DNA from: an uncultured Clostridia bacterium
GTDB lineage: Bacteria; Bacillota; Clostridia; Saccharofermentanales; Saccharofermentanaceae
DNA: 64,000 nt
NCBI GenBank assembly: GCA_946403085.1
Contig: CAMIYM010000001.1
Coordinates: forward strand, 62,001-126,000
Direction: 5' to 3'
Shown piece after piece: positions 40,533-51,293 of this stretch. The notes under the pieces are model-generated. The model did not search any database. It was not told the origin of the DNA and was given only the letters and a program-made list of their open reading frames with translations. Every line of letters begins with the position of its first letter. Within the stretch, counting starts at the first letter, position 1. A program made the translations under genes and the position numbers.

Positions 40533-41654
40533 ATGATGATTACCAAGCCTACGAATGATCCCGCGATGCGGAATCTTGAGAGAGGAATAAGGTTTGAGAT
40601 TGAGAGACTCATTCTCATAGTTTCTGTCTTGTGTCTGGTACTCGAAGCCGGTCTTTGTTTCTATTACTTTTCGATCCAGGATCTCGGTCAGCCACTTAAT
40701 ACATATATCGAATTCAGGATCCTTGTGCCTTTGGGCGTAAATATACTGGTCTATCTGGTTACGAGGTTTTCGAACAGATCAGAGAACAGTACGGACAGCA
40801 CCAAGAACAGAGTCTGCTCTTTTGCAGGTCTTATCATGCTTGGCGTTATCTCGCTTGCACACAGTTATTTTATTCCGCTCTGGATGCTTCCCGCGTTCTC
40901 CATCCTTTTCTGCTCTATCTTCCACGATGATTTCATTACGAAGATCCAGTCGGGCGTAAGCTTTGTTTTCGTATTGTATTCGGGAATCCTTCATATCTAC
41001 GACTATCCTTCCGACAGGAACGACACGATAATCTGCATCGTCCTGGCTGAACTTATCGTCCTTGGCGTCAGTTTTATGTCATTCAAGCTCGAAAACTATA
41101 ACGAGCGGAAATTCGTTATCAGTGAGAGAAGTCTTATAAGCCAGAACAAGTTCAAGAACGGCTTTGAGATAGACAGCGTCACCGGTGTTTACAGCAAGGC
41201 ATATCTTTCTGAAGAGGCGGGCAAGATCCTTTCACAGACCAATGAACTCGATCCGAGCGGTCTAGCTGTCCTTGATATAGATGATTTCAAAGAGATCAAT
41301 GATGAGCTTGGTCATGACAAGGGCGACATCGTTCTGCGTGCCCTTGGTTCAGTCCTGTCCGGATATATTGATGAGAGCACGATCATCGGAAGATTCGGCG
41401 GCGAGAAGTTCGTCGTTGTCTTCTCGAACGGAGTCAGGGAAGATAATATGAATGACTTGAACCAGATGTGCAGGGAATTTGCCAAGAAGAAGTTCTCATT
41501 CACGAAAAGGACCGTAACTTTAAGCGGCGGATATGTCTGGTTCGATGAGAATATCGAGCTCGAAAAAGCAATGGACAAAGCTCAGGAAGCACTTGCAAGA
41601 GCAAAGAAATCGGGTAAGAATAGAGTCATTGCAAGTGATGAAAGCGAGGAATAA
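40533..41654 (+). CDS. Membrane protein with GGDEF-like domain (degenerate GGEKF motif)
   Basis: TM N-terminus; LAVLDIDDFKEINDELGHDKGD; RFGGEKFVVVFS in place of GGDEF. Confidence 0.87.
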   Translation: MMITKPTNDPAMRNLERGIRFEIERLILIVSVLCLVLEAGLCFYYFSIQDLGQPLNTYIEFRILVPLGVNILVYLVTRFSNRSENSTDSTKNRVCSFAGLIMLGVISLAHSYFIPLWMLPAFSILFCSIFHDDFITKIQSGVSFVFVLYSGILHIYDYPSDRNDTIICIVLAELIVLGVSFMSFKLENYNERKFVISERSLISQNKFKNGFEIDSVTGVYSKAYLSEEAGKILSQTNELDPSGLAVLDIDDFKEINDELGHDKGDIVLRALGSVLSGYIDESTIIGRFGGEKFVVVFSNGVREDNMNDLNQMCREFAKKKFSFTKRTVTLSGGYVWFDENIELEKAMDKAQEALARAKKSGKNRVIASDESEE

Positions 41655-41658
41655 AGAT

Positions 41659-42342
41659 ATGGCAAAGGGAAATAAGCCTAAGAAGGATAAGAAGGACCGC
41701 CTCAGCAGTTATAAGGCAGGAACGCTGATAATTGACATTATCATACTGTTCTTAGGTCTCATCTTTTTCATAGGATTCTTCTCAGGATCTTCTAAAGAGA
41801 TCGTTGAAGGCTTTGTCAGGGTCGTAGGAGGAGTCCTTACCGCACTCTTTGTTTTCGAGCTGATCAATTTCTTAAGGATCAAGGACAAGACGGTCTTCGA
41901 CTGGGTAGTCCTGATAATTGCCGCAGTCATCGGCATTACAGGTGTCAGCCTTATCATCTGGCCTGCTATCCTTGTCGGAATACTTAAGTTTATCTTCGCT
42001 GCGATCATCGTCGTCTATGCGATCGTTGTCATGTTCACGGCAGTCATGATCCTCCGACCTTCAGGTTCCAAGTATTGGTGGTTCTCACTTCTTTTCGGAC
42101 TTGCAGCCCTTGTCCTGGCAGTAGTTATCCTCCTCGTTGGTGAGGATATCCTTGTTCTTCTTATCGGAATCTCTCTTGTAGTCGGTGCGGTCGGCGGCAT
42201 AGCAAACGCTATCCTTGCTTCACAGGCCAAGAAGGAGATGAAGGCTAACTCCAAGATCCTTGAAGATGCTTCATATACTGTAGACTCAACGAAGACCGAA
42301 GGTGAAGCAAAGCCTTCTGATGACGACAGCGTCAATTTCTGA
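41659..42342 (+). CDS. DUF308-like multi-pass membrane protein
   Basis: Start set at ATG 41659 (MAKGNKPKKDKK); six or more TM segments. Confidence 0.7.
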   Translation: MAKGNKPKKDKKDRLSSYKAGTLIIDIIILFLGLIFFIGFFSGSSKEIVEGFVRVVGGVLTALFVFELINFLRIKDKTVFDWVVLIIAAVIGITGVSLIIWPAILVGILKFIFAAIIVVYAIVVMFTAVMILRPSGSKYWWFSLLFGLAALVLAVVILLVGEDILVLLIGISLVVGAVGGIANAILASQAKKEMKANSKILEDASYTVDSTKTEGEAKPSDDDSVNF

Positions 42343-42372
42343 TACTTTTCGCGCTTCTTACAGGAGAATCTC

Positions 42373-43017
42373 ATGGAAGTAACATATATCGGACATGCAT
42401 GCTTTCTTATAAAGCTTTCTACGGGATACAGCATCTGCTTTGATCCTTACGCATCAGGTTCTGTACCGGGTCTGTCTGATATTGCTGTTACCGCAGATTC
42501 TGTTAATTGCTCGCACAAGCATGCTGATCACTACGGTTATGAGGAAGTCTTATCACCGGATGAGCCATATAGTGGTGAACTCCCTGAGATAGAGTACATC
42601 CAAAGCTTCCACGATGAGGTTCAGGGTGCCAAGCGCGGCACGAATACGATCACCATTGTGAATTCTTTATCAGACAATGCAAAGATCGTCCACATGGGAG
42701 ATATCGGCTGTGATCTGACTTCTGACCAGCTTGCCAGATTAAAAGGCTGTGATCTTCTCATGATACCCGTCGGAGGTTTCTATACGATCGACAGCAAAAA
42801 GGCTTTTGAGATCACAAGCCTGATCGATCCTAAGGTTGTTATCCCGATGCACTTCAGAGGCAGGTCTTTCGGCTACGATGTCATAAGCGGCAGGGAAGAG
42901 TTTGTCGATCTGATAAAGGCCAGGGCGGACCGCGCTGTAGTCGACGCCGGAAGCCATATTGAAGCACTTCCCGTAGAGAAAACGCTACTCCTGATGGACC
43001 CTTTGAGAAATTTATAA
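42373..43017 (+). CDS. MBL-fold metal-dependent hydrolase (UlaG-like)
   Basis: MEVTYIGHACFLIKL, HKHADHYGY, HMGDIG, VVIPMHF. Confidence 0.88.
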   Translation: MEVTYIGHACFLIKLSTGYSICFDPYASGSVPGLSDIAVTADSVNCSHKHADHYGYEEVLSPDEPYSGELPEIEYIQSFHDEVQGAKRGTNTITIVNSLSDNAKIVHMGDIGCDLTSDQLARLKGCDLLMIPVGGFYTIDSKKAFEITSLIDPKVVIPMHFRGRSFGYDVISGREEFVDLIKARADRAVVDAGSHIEALPVEKTLLLMDPLRNL

Positions 43018-43088
43018 CATTCGAATTTTGTAACATAAGATTGGACTTCTTTACGATATAATTCTTCGAAAAGGGGGTCGCTATTCCT

Positions 43089-44573
43089 ATGTTTAAGATC
43101 GGTTTTTCCAATGATAAATATGTAGAGCTGCAGAGCCAGCACATCAGAGAGCGTGTAGATAAGTTCGGAGGCAAGCTCTATCTTGAATTCGGCGGCAAGT
43201 TGTTTGACGACTATCACGCATCAAGAGTTCTGCCCGGATTCGAACCTGACAGTAAGATCAGAATGCTCAAGGCTCTTTCAGAAGACGCTGAGATCGTTAT
43301 CGCGATCAATGCCGATGCCATTGAGAAGAACAAGAGAAGAGGCGACCTGGGCATCACATACGATCAGGAAGTACTCCGTCTGATCGATGCATTCACAGAA
43401 TTCGGACTTATGGTCGGCAGCGTTGTTATTACCCAGTTTGCAGGCCAGCCTCTTGCAGAGAAGTTCGAAGCAAGATTAAGAGGCCTTGGCGTAAAGTCTT
43501 ACAGACACTATCCTATCGCAGGATATCCTTCAGATATTCCGCTTATCGTAAGCGAAGACGGCTATGGCAAGAACGATTATATCGAGACATCAAGAAAGCT
43601 CGTTGTCGTTACGGCACCCGGCCCGGGTTCCGGAAAGATGGCTACATGCCTTTCCCAGCTTTATCACGAGAACAAGCGCGGCATCAAGGCAGGCTATGCC
43701 AAGTTCGAGACATTTCCTATCTGGTCGATCCCTCTCCAGCACCCTGTAAACGTTGCTTATGAAGCAGCAACAGCAGACTTAGCAGACGTTAACATGATCG
43801 ATCCTTTCCACCTCGAAGCATATGGAAAGACAACAGTTAACTACAACAGAGACGTTGAGATCTTCCCTGTAGTAAATGCTATTTTCGAAAAGATTTATGG
43901 CGAGAGTCCATACAAGTCACCTACGGACATGGGCGTTAACATGGCAGGCTTTGCCATTGTCGACGATGAGGCTTGCCAGGAAGCTTCAAGACAGGAAATC
44001 GTCAGAAGATACTATGAGGCCAAGATGGCAACACGCGCCGGCAATTCCGACGGTTCTGACGTAACCAAGATTGAGTTCCTGATGAAGAAGAGCGGCATCG
44101 ATATTTCCGACCGCCGTGTAATCGGCGCTGCTTCCGTACGTGCAGAATCCACAGGCGCTCCGGCTGTCGCATTGGAGCTCCCTGACGGCCAGATCGTTAC
44201 AGGAAAGACAACACCTCTCCTTGGACCTGCTTCTGCTGCACTTCTTAATGCACTTAAGGTCCTTGCAGGCATCTCACACGATATTCCTTTGATCTCACCC
44301 AATGTTATCGAGCCTATCTCTGATCTTAAGATCAACCACTTAGGCAACCATAACCCCAGACTTCATACGGATGAGGTACTTATCGCGCTTGCCATCAGCG
44401 CTGCCACCAACCCGGTCGCAGAGCTTGCGATGCAGCAGATCGGAAATCTCGTTAACAGCGACGCTCATTCGACCACGATGATGAGCTCCGTCGACATCAA
44501 TATGTTCCACAAGCTCGGCATCAATCTCACTTGCGAGCCGGTTTACGAGACGAAGAAGCTGTATCACAGGTAA
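43089..44573 (+). CDS. DUF1846 family protein
   Basis: [51 protein letters not shown] typical of the family. Confidence 0.88.
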   Translation: MFKIGFSNDKYVELQSQHIRERVDKFGGKLYLEFGGKLFDDYHASRVLPGFEPDSKIRMLKALSEDAEIVIAINADAIEKNKRRGDLGITYDQEVLRLIDAFTEFGLMVGSVVITQFAGQPLAEKFEARLRGLGVKSYRHYPIAGYPSDIPLIVSEDGYGKNDYIETSRKLVVVTAPGPGSGKMATCLSQLYHENKRGIKAGYAKFETFPIWSIPLQHPVNVAYEAATADLADVNMIDPFHLEAYGKTTVNYNRDVEIFPVVNAIFEKIYGESPYKSPTDMGVNMAGFAIVDDEACQEASRQEIVRRYYEAKMATRAGNSDGSDVTKIEFLMKKSGIDISDRRVIGAASVRAESTGAPAVALELPDGQIVTGKTTPLLGPASAALLNALKVLAGISHDIPLISPNVIEPISDLKINHLGNHNPRLHTDEVLIALAISAATNPVAELAMQQIGNLVNSDAHSTTMMSSVDINMFHKLGINLTCEPVYETKKLYHR

Positions 44574-44596
44574 TCTAATTAATTATCGTTAATTCT

Positions 44597-44629
44597 GAAA
44601 GCGGTGTCTTAATGCGGCACCGCTTTTTC
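44597..44629 (+). terminator. Rho-independent terminator
   Basis: aaagcggtg...caccgctttttc. Confidence 0.8.
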
Positions 44630-44720
44630 ATGTTTGTATCCCAACTTCAAGAGAAAGGCATCCCGGGACATGTTTTACAGCGCAACTTTGCGAAAACTGC
44701 GCCCATAACGATTTTCGTTG

Positions 44721-44749
44721 TTGACAAACGAAAAGATCAGTACGATAAT
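44721..44749 (+). promoter_or_regulatory. SigA-type promoter of the ctsR operon
   Basis: TTGACA (44721-44726), 17-nt spacer, GATAAT (44744-44749). Confidence 0.8.
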
Positions 44750-44755
44750 TTCATT

Positions 44756-44772
44756 AGTCAAAGAAAGTCAAA
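44756..44772 (+). promoter_or_regulatory. CtsR operator (heptad direct repeat)
   Basis: AGTCAAA-GAA-AGTCAAA matches the CtsR box RGTCAAA-NAN-RGTCAAA; extra GTCAAA copies follow to about 44800. Confidence 0.9.
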
Positions 44773-44828
44773 GTCAAAGTCAATAAAGAGCAAAGTCAAA
44801 AACGATTAAGCGGAAGGAGGATGATCTT

Positions 44829-45290
44829 GTGGCTAGACTGGTTGATGTAATAGAACAGATGATCAAAGAGATGGTCGAAGAGAATGACGGTACAGCGACG
44901 ATCTGCAGAAGCCAACTGGCAGAGCAGGCGAATTGTGTGCCGTCTCAGATCACATATGTGCTTTCTACAAGATTTTCAGGCGGAAGCGGTTATATAGTCG
45001 AGAGCAGACGAGGCGGCGGCGGACAGATCACGATCACACGTGTTAATCATGTCGGACCTGCCGAATATCTCAAGTCGATAATCGACAGTGTTGGTGATGA
45101 CTTATCACAGCAGCAGGCGAAGAACCTTCTGGTCAATGCGGTGTCGGTCGGTGCCATGACTTCCAAAGAGGGCACGGCGATCATGGCTGCGGTATCTGAC
45201 AGGGCACTCGCAAGAGTTGATTCGGATATAAGGGCGGTCTTAAGGGCGGATATCTTTAAGCACGCGCTTTTGGGACTGATGGTTACATAA
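44829..45290 (+). CDS. ctsR: Transcriptional repressor of class III stress genes
   Basis: LVDVIEQMIKEM...VPSQITYVLSTRFSGGSGYIVESRRGGGGQITI; GTG start after ggaagGAGG. Confidence 0.92.
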   Translation: MARLVDVIEQMIKEMVEENDGTATICRSQLAEQANCVPSQITYVLSTRFSGGSGYIVESRRGGGGQITITRVNHVGPAEYLKSIIDSVGDDLSQQQAKNLLVNAVSVGAMTSKEGTAIMAAVSDRALARVDSDIRAVLRADIFKHALLGLMVT

Positions 45291-45314
45291 AGAATCCGGT
45301 GAAGGAGAGTAAAT

Positions 45315-45995
45315 ATGAGATGTGAAAGATGCGGTAAGGAACTTACCAACAGGATAATCAAGATAAATGGTGTCACGTACTGCGAGAACTGTGCGAGGCT
45401 CATGGGTTACGACAGATTCTTAAGAGATCCTTCTGACCTTCTGGGCAATCCGTTCTCACCTCTGGACGAGATCGCTTCGTCTCTGATGCAGATGAGTGAA
45501 CTCGACTTCGGAAACAGCACTCTTACATGTCCCAAGTGCGGCATGACTTTAAGAGAATTCGAGAACGAAGGAAGAGTCGGATGCATCGAATGCTACAACA
45601 CATTTAATGACAACATCATAAGAGAGATGTTCAAGCAGCAGGGCAACAGCGAGTATGCCGGAAGACTTCCGTCACAGTCTGCTGATACAGAGGCAAAGAC
45701 TGCTGAGGTTCAGGTGACAAGAAAACCGCTGCCGTCAAAGGCCGGTTCTGACGAAGCAGAGCAGGATAATAAGCAGGAAAGCAAGCCGGAGAAGAAGGCT
45801 GAAGAACCTGCCAAAAAGGAAGATTCCAAGTCTGGCCTTACTCTTGAGCAGCTCATGAAGGCTGATATCGGAATGCTTTCCGATGAAGATCTCGAGAAGG
45901 GCATCAAGGTGGCCGCTGAAGCTGAAGAGTATAAGCTCGCTTCAAGACTCAGAGATGAACTCAAGGGCAGAAAGGAAGGTGGCAGCAATGTCTGA
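45315..45995 (+). CDS. mcsA: McsA, zinc-binding UVR-domain protein
   Basis: Four CxxC motifs (CERC, CENC, CPKC, CIEC) and C-terminal UVR domain; operon position. Confidence 0.9.
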   Translation: MRCERCGKELTNRIIKINGVTYCENCARLMGYDRFLRDPSDLLGNPFSPLDEIASSLMQMSELDFGNSTLTCPKCGMTLREFENEGRVGCIECYNTFNDNIIREMFKQQGNSEYAGRLPSQSADTEAKTAEVQVTRKPLPSKAGSDEAEQDNKQESKPEKKAEEPAKKEDSKSGLTLEQLMKADIGMLSDEDLEKGIKVAAEAEEYKLASRLRDELKGRKEGGSNV

Positions 45996-47013
45996 TTGGT
46001 ATTTAAAAGAAGGTAAAGACAATGACGTTGTCCTTTCCACAAAAGCGTGCATCGTCCGTAATGTCAAAGGCTATAACTTCATGCCGAGACTGGACGACAA
46101 AGAGTGCCAGAGTCTTTTGGAGACGATAGATAAGGCAATCGATAAAGACACATACATGGGCGGAAATGCTGCCCAGCTCGATAAGGAAACCATAACAAGA
46201 CTTACAAGGCTTCAGATACTGGGCCGTGAAGCAAGCCAGCTGGTAAATCCCGAGCGCAAAGCATTCTACTACAACGATGATGTAAGCCTCTCGATCACAG
46301 TCGGAAGCGGCGAGCACATCACCGTAAGGGCAATGGCGCAGGGTCATGATATCAGTGTCTATAAGCAGGCTGAGAAGGAAGCTATAGAACTCGAGAACAA
46401 GCTTGATATAGCCTTCTCAGACAACTACGGCTTCCTGACATCCAATGTCAGACTGGCAGGTACCGGACTTAAGATCTTATACACTGTCTCGCTTCCTGCG
46501 ATCTCGAAAACAGAAGGCGGTATCGCAGCTCTTACGCAGCGTGTAGGTCAGTACGAATGGACGATCTACCCGTTCGCTGAAAGAGGCGAGATAGCTGATT
46601 CTGATGTTTACATCATTGCAAGTGTCAACACACAGGGTGTAACTGAGGATGAAGTTTTGAGAAGAGGCGAGATGCTCATATCAGATGTTATCAAGGCTGA
46701 GAGAGCATGCAGGGAAGAGATCGCTTCAAGCAAGAAAGAGCAGTCAGCAGATATCTACGGAAGATCCTACGGCACATTGAGATATGCGAACATTATCTCA
46801 AGAAGCGAAGCACTTCAGGCATTAGGCTGGCTTAGACTCTTCCACGATTACGATGAGTCCGGAGAGATAAACCTCTCATGGAAGACGATAGACAAACTTA
46901 CGATGGATATCCTTTGGGAGCCGGGAGCTCCTTCAAGGAAGGCCAGCCAGAGCGTTGCTTCACAGAAGTTCAGAGCGCGTGGAATAAGAACAATTCTGAA
47001 AGGGGATGAGTGA
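45988..47013 (+). CDS. mcsB: McsB-like protein (ATP:guanido phosphotransferase fold), divergent and probably catalytically inactive
   Basis: Operon position and length (341 aa) fit McsB, with residual similarity (VVLST..VRN, FLTS...[12 protein letters not shown]); canonical active-site motifs altered. Confidence 0.83.
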   Translation: MSDWYLKEGKDNDVVLSTKACIVRNVKGYNFMPRLDDKECQSLLETIDKAIDKDTYMGGNAAQLDKETITRLTRLQILGREASQLVNPERKAFYYNDDVSLSITVGSGEHITVRAMAQGHDISVYKQAEKEAIELENKLDIAFSDNYGFLTSNVRLAGTGLKILYTVSLPAISKTEGGIAALTQRVGQYEWTIYPFAERGEIADSDVYIIASVNTQGVTEDEVLRRGEMLISDVIKAERACREEIASSKKEQSADIYGRSYGTLRYANIISRSEALQALGWLRLFHDYDESGEINLSWKTIDKLTMDILWEPGAPSRKASQSVASQKFRARGIRTILKGDE

Positions 47014-47014
47014 T

Positions 47015-49690
47015 ATGAGAATTACTGAAGATACAGCAAAGGTACTCGCAGTATCGAGCCTTATTGCGGAAGAAAGAAATACAACACTTATCAGGGATAC
47101 GATCCTTTTCGCAGCATTGTGTGTAACTGATACACCGGCAAAGGAAATCTTGAGCGAGAATGTTCCTGATATGTCCGTTATCCTGGACCGTCTGGGTGTT
47201 GAGTCTGAATACGAGCTTGACGATGCGGCAGTAAAGATGCTTGCTGACAAGGCTTTCTCTAGCCTCAGGATCGATGTAAGAAGGATCTTTGCAAATGCTG
47301 CTGATCTGTCCAGAAGGACCGGCTTTAAGGGAGCGGTAAACCCTGAGCATCTTCTTTTCGTGATCATGTCACGTAAGATCTCCAACCACCCTGAGATCTT
47401 CAGCAGCCTTGAAGCAGCCGGATGTGATCTCGAGGGTATCAGAAGTGCGATAATCAACGTTTTCAATGAGCAGGCTGAAGCAGCAAGAGAAGACAGCGGA
47501 AGTATTGATGACGGCAATGATGACGGCGATCTCCCTTCCGGTGATTCATCTTCCAGAACGCGCAAGCCCGTTGGTAAGACAGGCGGAAAGTCAGGCCATA
47601 AGACACTTGATAAATACGGCAAGAACCTCACAGAACTTGCAAAGCAGGGCAAGATCGATCCTGTCATCGGACGTGAGGAAGAGATCTCCCGTGTCATGCA
47701 GATCCTTATCCGCCGTACAAAGAACAATCCCTGTCTCGTAGGTGATCCGGGTGTCGGTAAGACAGCTATCGCAGAAGGCCTTGCTCTCAAGATCGCAGAG
47801 AATGATGTCCCGGATGTCATCAAGGGAAAGATCGTCTACAGCATGGAGATGGGTTCCATGGTCGCAGGCTCCAAGTACAGAGGTGAATTCGAAGAGCGTA
47901 TCAAGAGCATGCTCGACGAGGCAGTTGCAGATCCTAACGTTATCCTCTTCATCGATGAGATCCACACTCTTGTAGGTGCGGGCGAATCCCAGGGAGGTTC
48001 CATGGATGCCGCTAACATCATGAAGCCGCTCCTTACGAAGAACGAGCTCCAGATCATCGGTGCAACAACTCTTGATGAGTATTCCAAGTTCATCGAGAAG
48101 GACCATGCATTGGAGAGACGTTTCCAGAAAGTCCTCGTCGAAGAGCCTTCAATTGAAGATGCCATCGCGATCATGAAGGGCTTGAGATCCAAGTATGAAG
48201 AGCACCACAAGATCTATATTCCTGACGATGTCCTTGAGCAGTCAGTAAGGCTTTCGGCAAGATATGTCTCTGACAGATTCCTTCCTGATAAGGCGATAGA
48301 CCTTGTCGACGAGGCTGCTGCCGCAAAGCGTATCAATTACGCTGATTCCAAGGTCAGGAATGAGCTCGAGAAGAAGATCGAAGAGATCAAGCAGAAGAAA
48401 AAGGCTGCCGTTGATGAGCAGGATTTCGAAGCTGCACAGACTCTTAAAGAGGAAGAGGAGAAGATCAATGAGAGGCTTTCTTTCCTTCAGGATAAGGTTA
48501 AGCCTGATGCAGACGGCTTCACGGGAACACTCACAGTTGATGATGTTGCTGTAGTTCTTGCAAAGTGGACAGGCATCCCGACCACCAAGATCACTGAATC
48601 TGATGCGGATAAGCTTAAGAACCTTGAATCCGAGCTCGCGAAAAGAGTTGTCGGCCAGGATGAGGCCGTACACGCCATCGCCAAGGCTATTCGCCGTGGC
48701 AGACTCGGCCTTAAGGATGAGAAGAGACCTTCAGGTACATTCATCTTCCTGGGTACAACAGGTGTAGGTAAGACAGAACTTGCAAAGGCTCTTGCAGAAG
48801 TAATGTTCGGCAATGAGAGCGCTCTTGTAAGGATCGATATGTCCGAATATATGGAGAAGCATGATGTCTCAAGACTTATCGGTGCGCCTCCGGGATATGT
48901 CGGATACGATGAGGGCGGCCAGCTTACGGAAGCTGTAAGAAGACATCCTTACTCGGTAGTTCTTTTCGATGAGATCGAGAAGGCACATCCTGAGATCTTC
49001 AATACAATGCTTCAGGTCTTGGACGACGGACGTCTTACAGACGGTCACGGCAGAACTGTCGACTTCAGAAATACGATAATCATCATGACATCCAACATCG
49101 GTGCGAGAATGCTTGTCGGAAGCGAAGGCAGAAAGATCGGCTTCTCTATGGAAGACGACAGCGACAAGGATGAGCTTTCAAGAGAGGGCCTTTACGGCGG
49201 CAAGTCTTACGACGAGGCTAAGAAGGTCGTAATCGATGAGCTCAAGAAGACATTTACTCCTGAATTCGTTAACCGTGTCGACGATATCATCTTCTTCCGT
49301 ATGCTCGGTAAGGATTCTCTCATCAAGATCGTTGATATCCTCATGAAGCAGGTAGGCAAGAGGATCAAGGATCTCGGTATGGATATTGAGCTTACCGAAA
49401 GCGCGAAAGAGCTCCTTGCCAAGAAGGGCTACGATCCGCAGTACGGTGCAAGACCTTTGAGAAGAGTCATTACTTCCATGGTCGAAGACCGCTTCTCGGA
49501 GGCTATGCTTGACGGCATTGTTAAGCCCGGACACCTGGCGATCATCGATGCTGTCGAGACATCTGATCCTGACGCATTGCTCGCTCAGGGAAGCGCAGCA
49601 GAGGATGGAAAAGTCATCGTCATCAAAGACGGCGGAGAGCTTGAAATATCAAGTAATTCTGCGATTAGCGAAACAACAGGAAACGCTTGA
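47015..49690 (+). CDS. clpC: ATP-dependent Clp protease ATP-binding subunit ClpC
   Basis: Two AAA+ modules ([31 protein letters not shown]), UVR-containing middle domain; ATG 47015 has better spacing to aggggg than 47006. Confidence 0.94.
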   Translation: MRITEDTAKVLAVSSLIAEERNTTLIRDTILFAALCVTDTPAKEILSENVPDMSVILDRLGVESEYELDDAAVKMLADKAFSSLRIDVRRIFANAADLSRRTGFKGAVNPEHLLFVIMSRKISNHPEIFSSLEAAGCDLEGIRSAIINVFNEQAEAAREDSGSIDDGNDDGDLPSGDSSSRTRKPVGKTGGKSGHKTLDKYGKNLTELAKQGKIDPVIGREEEISRVMQILIRRTKNNPCLVGDPGVGKTAIAEGLALKIAENDVPDVIKGKIVYSMEMGSMVAGSKYRGEFEERIKSMLDEAVADPNVILFIDEIHTLVGAGESQGGSMDAANIMKPLLTKNELQIIGATTLDEYSKFIEKDHALERRFQKVLVEEPSIEDAIAIMKGLRSKYEEHHKIYIPDDVLEQSVRLSARYVSDRFLPDKAIDLVDEAAAAKRINYADSKVRNELEKKIEEIKQKKKAAVDEQDFEAAQTLKEEEEKINERLSFLQDKVKPDADGFTGTLTVDDVAVVLAKWTGIPTTKITESDADKLKNLESELAKRVVGQDEAVHAIAKAIRRGRLGLKDEKRPSGTFIFLGTTGVGKTELAKALAEVMFGNESALVRIDMSEYMEKHDVSRLIGAPPGYVGYDEGGQLTEAVRRHPYSVVLFDEIEKAHPEIFNTMLQVLDDGRLTDGHGRTVDFRNTIIIMTSNIGARMLVGSEGRKIGFSMEDDSDKDELSREGLYGGKSYDEAKKVVIDELKKTFTPEFVNRVDDIIFFRMLGKDSLIKIVDILMKQVGKRIKDLGMDIELTESAKELLAKKGYDPQYGARPLRRVITSMVEDRFSEAMLDGIVKPGHLAIIDAVETSDPDALLAQGSAAEDGKVIVIKDGGELEISSNSAISETTGNA

Positions 49691-49745
49691 TGAAATAATG
49701 TATAATACTCACGCTATCACAATAGTTGAATAACGGAGTGGAATA

Positions 49746-51086
49746 ATGCAGGAAGAAAAACCCAGCAATGCGGCTTCCCGTTCTAAAGCGCCGCGCGATT
49801 ATGATATAGGTTGTGTACCGAGCCCGTTCTATTTTGGATTTCTGGGTTCACACATAATCGTTCCTTTGGTATGTGCTTATGCTCATATCAAGGTTAAACC
49901 GGACATGGAATTCGTTAAGCACGAAGGCCCTATTATCGTTATTTCCAACCACGAGTCTTATCTTGATCCGATGATTATCAACCGTCTGACCAAGGCAAGG
50001 CCTGCGAACTTCGTTACAGGTGAGTTCGTATTCAGGGCACCTGCATGGGGCCACTGGTTCAAGCTCGGAGGCGCTATTCCGAAGAAGCAGTTCGTAGTGG
50101 ATACTGCTGCGGTTAAGGCCATGATGCGTGTCATGAAGCGTAACGGTGTCATCATCGTATATCCTGAGGCAACAAGACACGTTGACGGTAAGTCCATTGG
50201 CTTTGACGACGGTGTCGCAAGACTTGCCAAGAAGTCAGGCGCTTCCATCTATATCGCACACATTCATGGCGCATATCTTGCATGGCCCAGATGGTCAAGA
50301 TCAGGCATGCGCAAGGGAAGGATCAGTGCCGAGTTCGTTAAGAAGATCTATTCTGACGAGGTTAAGCAGCTGTCGATCGAGGAATTGCAGCAGAAGATCC
50401 TTGATGGTGTTGATTATAACGAGAACGACTGGATTCGTGAGAATCCGAGAAAGTTTAAGAGCAGAAGGCTCGCTGACGGTCTTCAGAATATTGCGTATGC
50501 CTGCCCGAGATGCGGCTCCGAGTATACGATGCAGTATATGAATTCCGGCAAGCACGACATGATCCAGTGCTCCAACTGCGGCAACGCTGCAAGATACCTT
50601 CCTACAGGCCTTATCGAGAAGGTTGATCCCCAGTGTGTCGTTTTCGACGACCTCCACAAGTGGACTGAATGGGAGAAGGGCCTCATAAAGGAGCAGCTCG
50701 ATGCCGGCGGATTCAAGATGGAGATGAATGCTGACCTGTTCAAGGTTTTCGACAGATTCACTTTCGCGAAAACAGGCAAGGGCAGGATCACCATCACAGA
50801 TAAAGAGATCACTTATGTCGGAACCGACTGTCCTGCTGAGGAAGGAATTCCTTATAAGCATGGCAAGCCGATGAAGAAGTATAAGAACAGGACTCTTGAT
50901 GCCACGGCACCTTTCGAGACAAAGGTCTTCGAGATCGACTCCATGAGAGGACTCGTTGCTTCATACGGCAAGCATTTCGAGATCTACGACAAGGACGGAG
51001 AGCTTTACAGATTCCACGTTGAAGGCCAGAAGGTCTTCAAGATCCACGAGATCGTATCTCTCCTGGGTAAGGGCGCAGCTAACTGA
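49746..51086 (+). CDS. 1-acyl-sn-glycerol-3-phosphate acyltransferase-like protein with zinc-ribbon and C-terminal extension
   Basis: NHESYLDPMI (HX4D-like), VYPEATRH; then CPRCGSEY...CSNCG zinc ribbon and about 170 aa extension. Confidence 0.83.
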   Translation: MQEEKPSNAASRSKAPRDYDIGCVPSPFYFGFLGSHIIVPLVCAYAHIKVKPDMEFVKHEGPIIVISNHESYLDPMIINRLTKARPANFVTGEFVFRAPAWGHWFKLGGAIPKKQFVVDTAAVKAMMRVMKRNGVIIVYPEATRHVDGKSIGFDDGVARLAKKSGASIYIAHIHGAYLAWPRWSRSGMRKGRISAEFVKKIYSDEVKQLSIEELQQKILDGVDYNENDWIRENPRKFKSRRLADGLQNIAYACPRCGSEYTMQYMNSGKHDMIQCSNCGNAARYLPTGLIEKVDPQCVVFDDLHKWTEWEKGLIKEQLDAGGFKMEMNADLFKVFDRFTFAKTGKGRITITDKEITYVGTDCPAEEGIPYKHGKPMKKYKNRTLDATAPFETKVFEIDSMRGLVASYGKHFEIYDKDGELYRFHVEGQKVFKIHEIVSLLGKGAAN

Positions 51087-51143
51087 CAAAGCCCCGGACG
51101 TCAGGGAAATAATTTTCACTAGTACGATAAAAGGAAAAAAACA

Positions 51144-51184
51144 GACGGGTTTGGCAAATAAAACGCCAAACTCGCCTTTTTTAT
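51144..51184 (+). terminator. Rho-independent terminator
   Basis: gacgggtttggc...gccaaactcgcc followed by tttttta. Confidence 0.75.
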
Positions 51185-51293
51185 TGCTTTAATATGTCGC
51201 CCGAAGATAGTATAATTTCAAAGTTAGTAAATAAGAGGCGTCTTTACAGGCGTTTCCCAAAACACAAAATATGAATCAGGAGTGTGAAAATCC

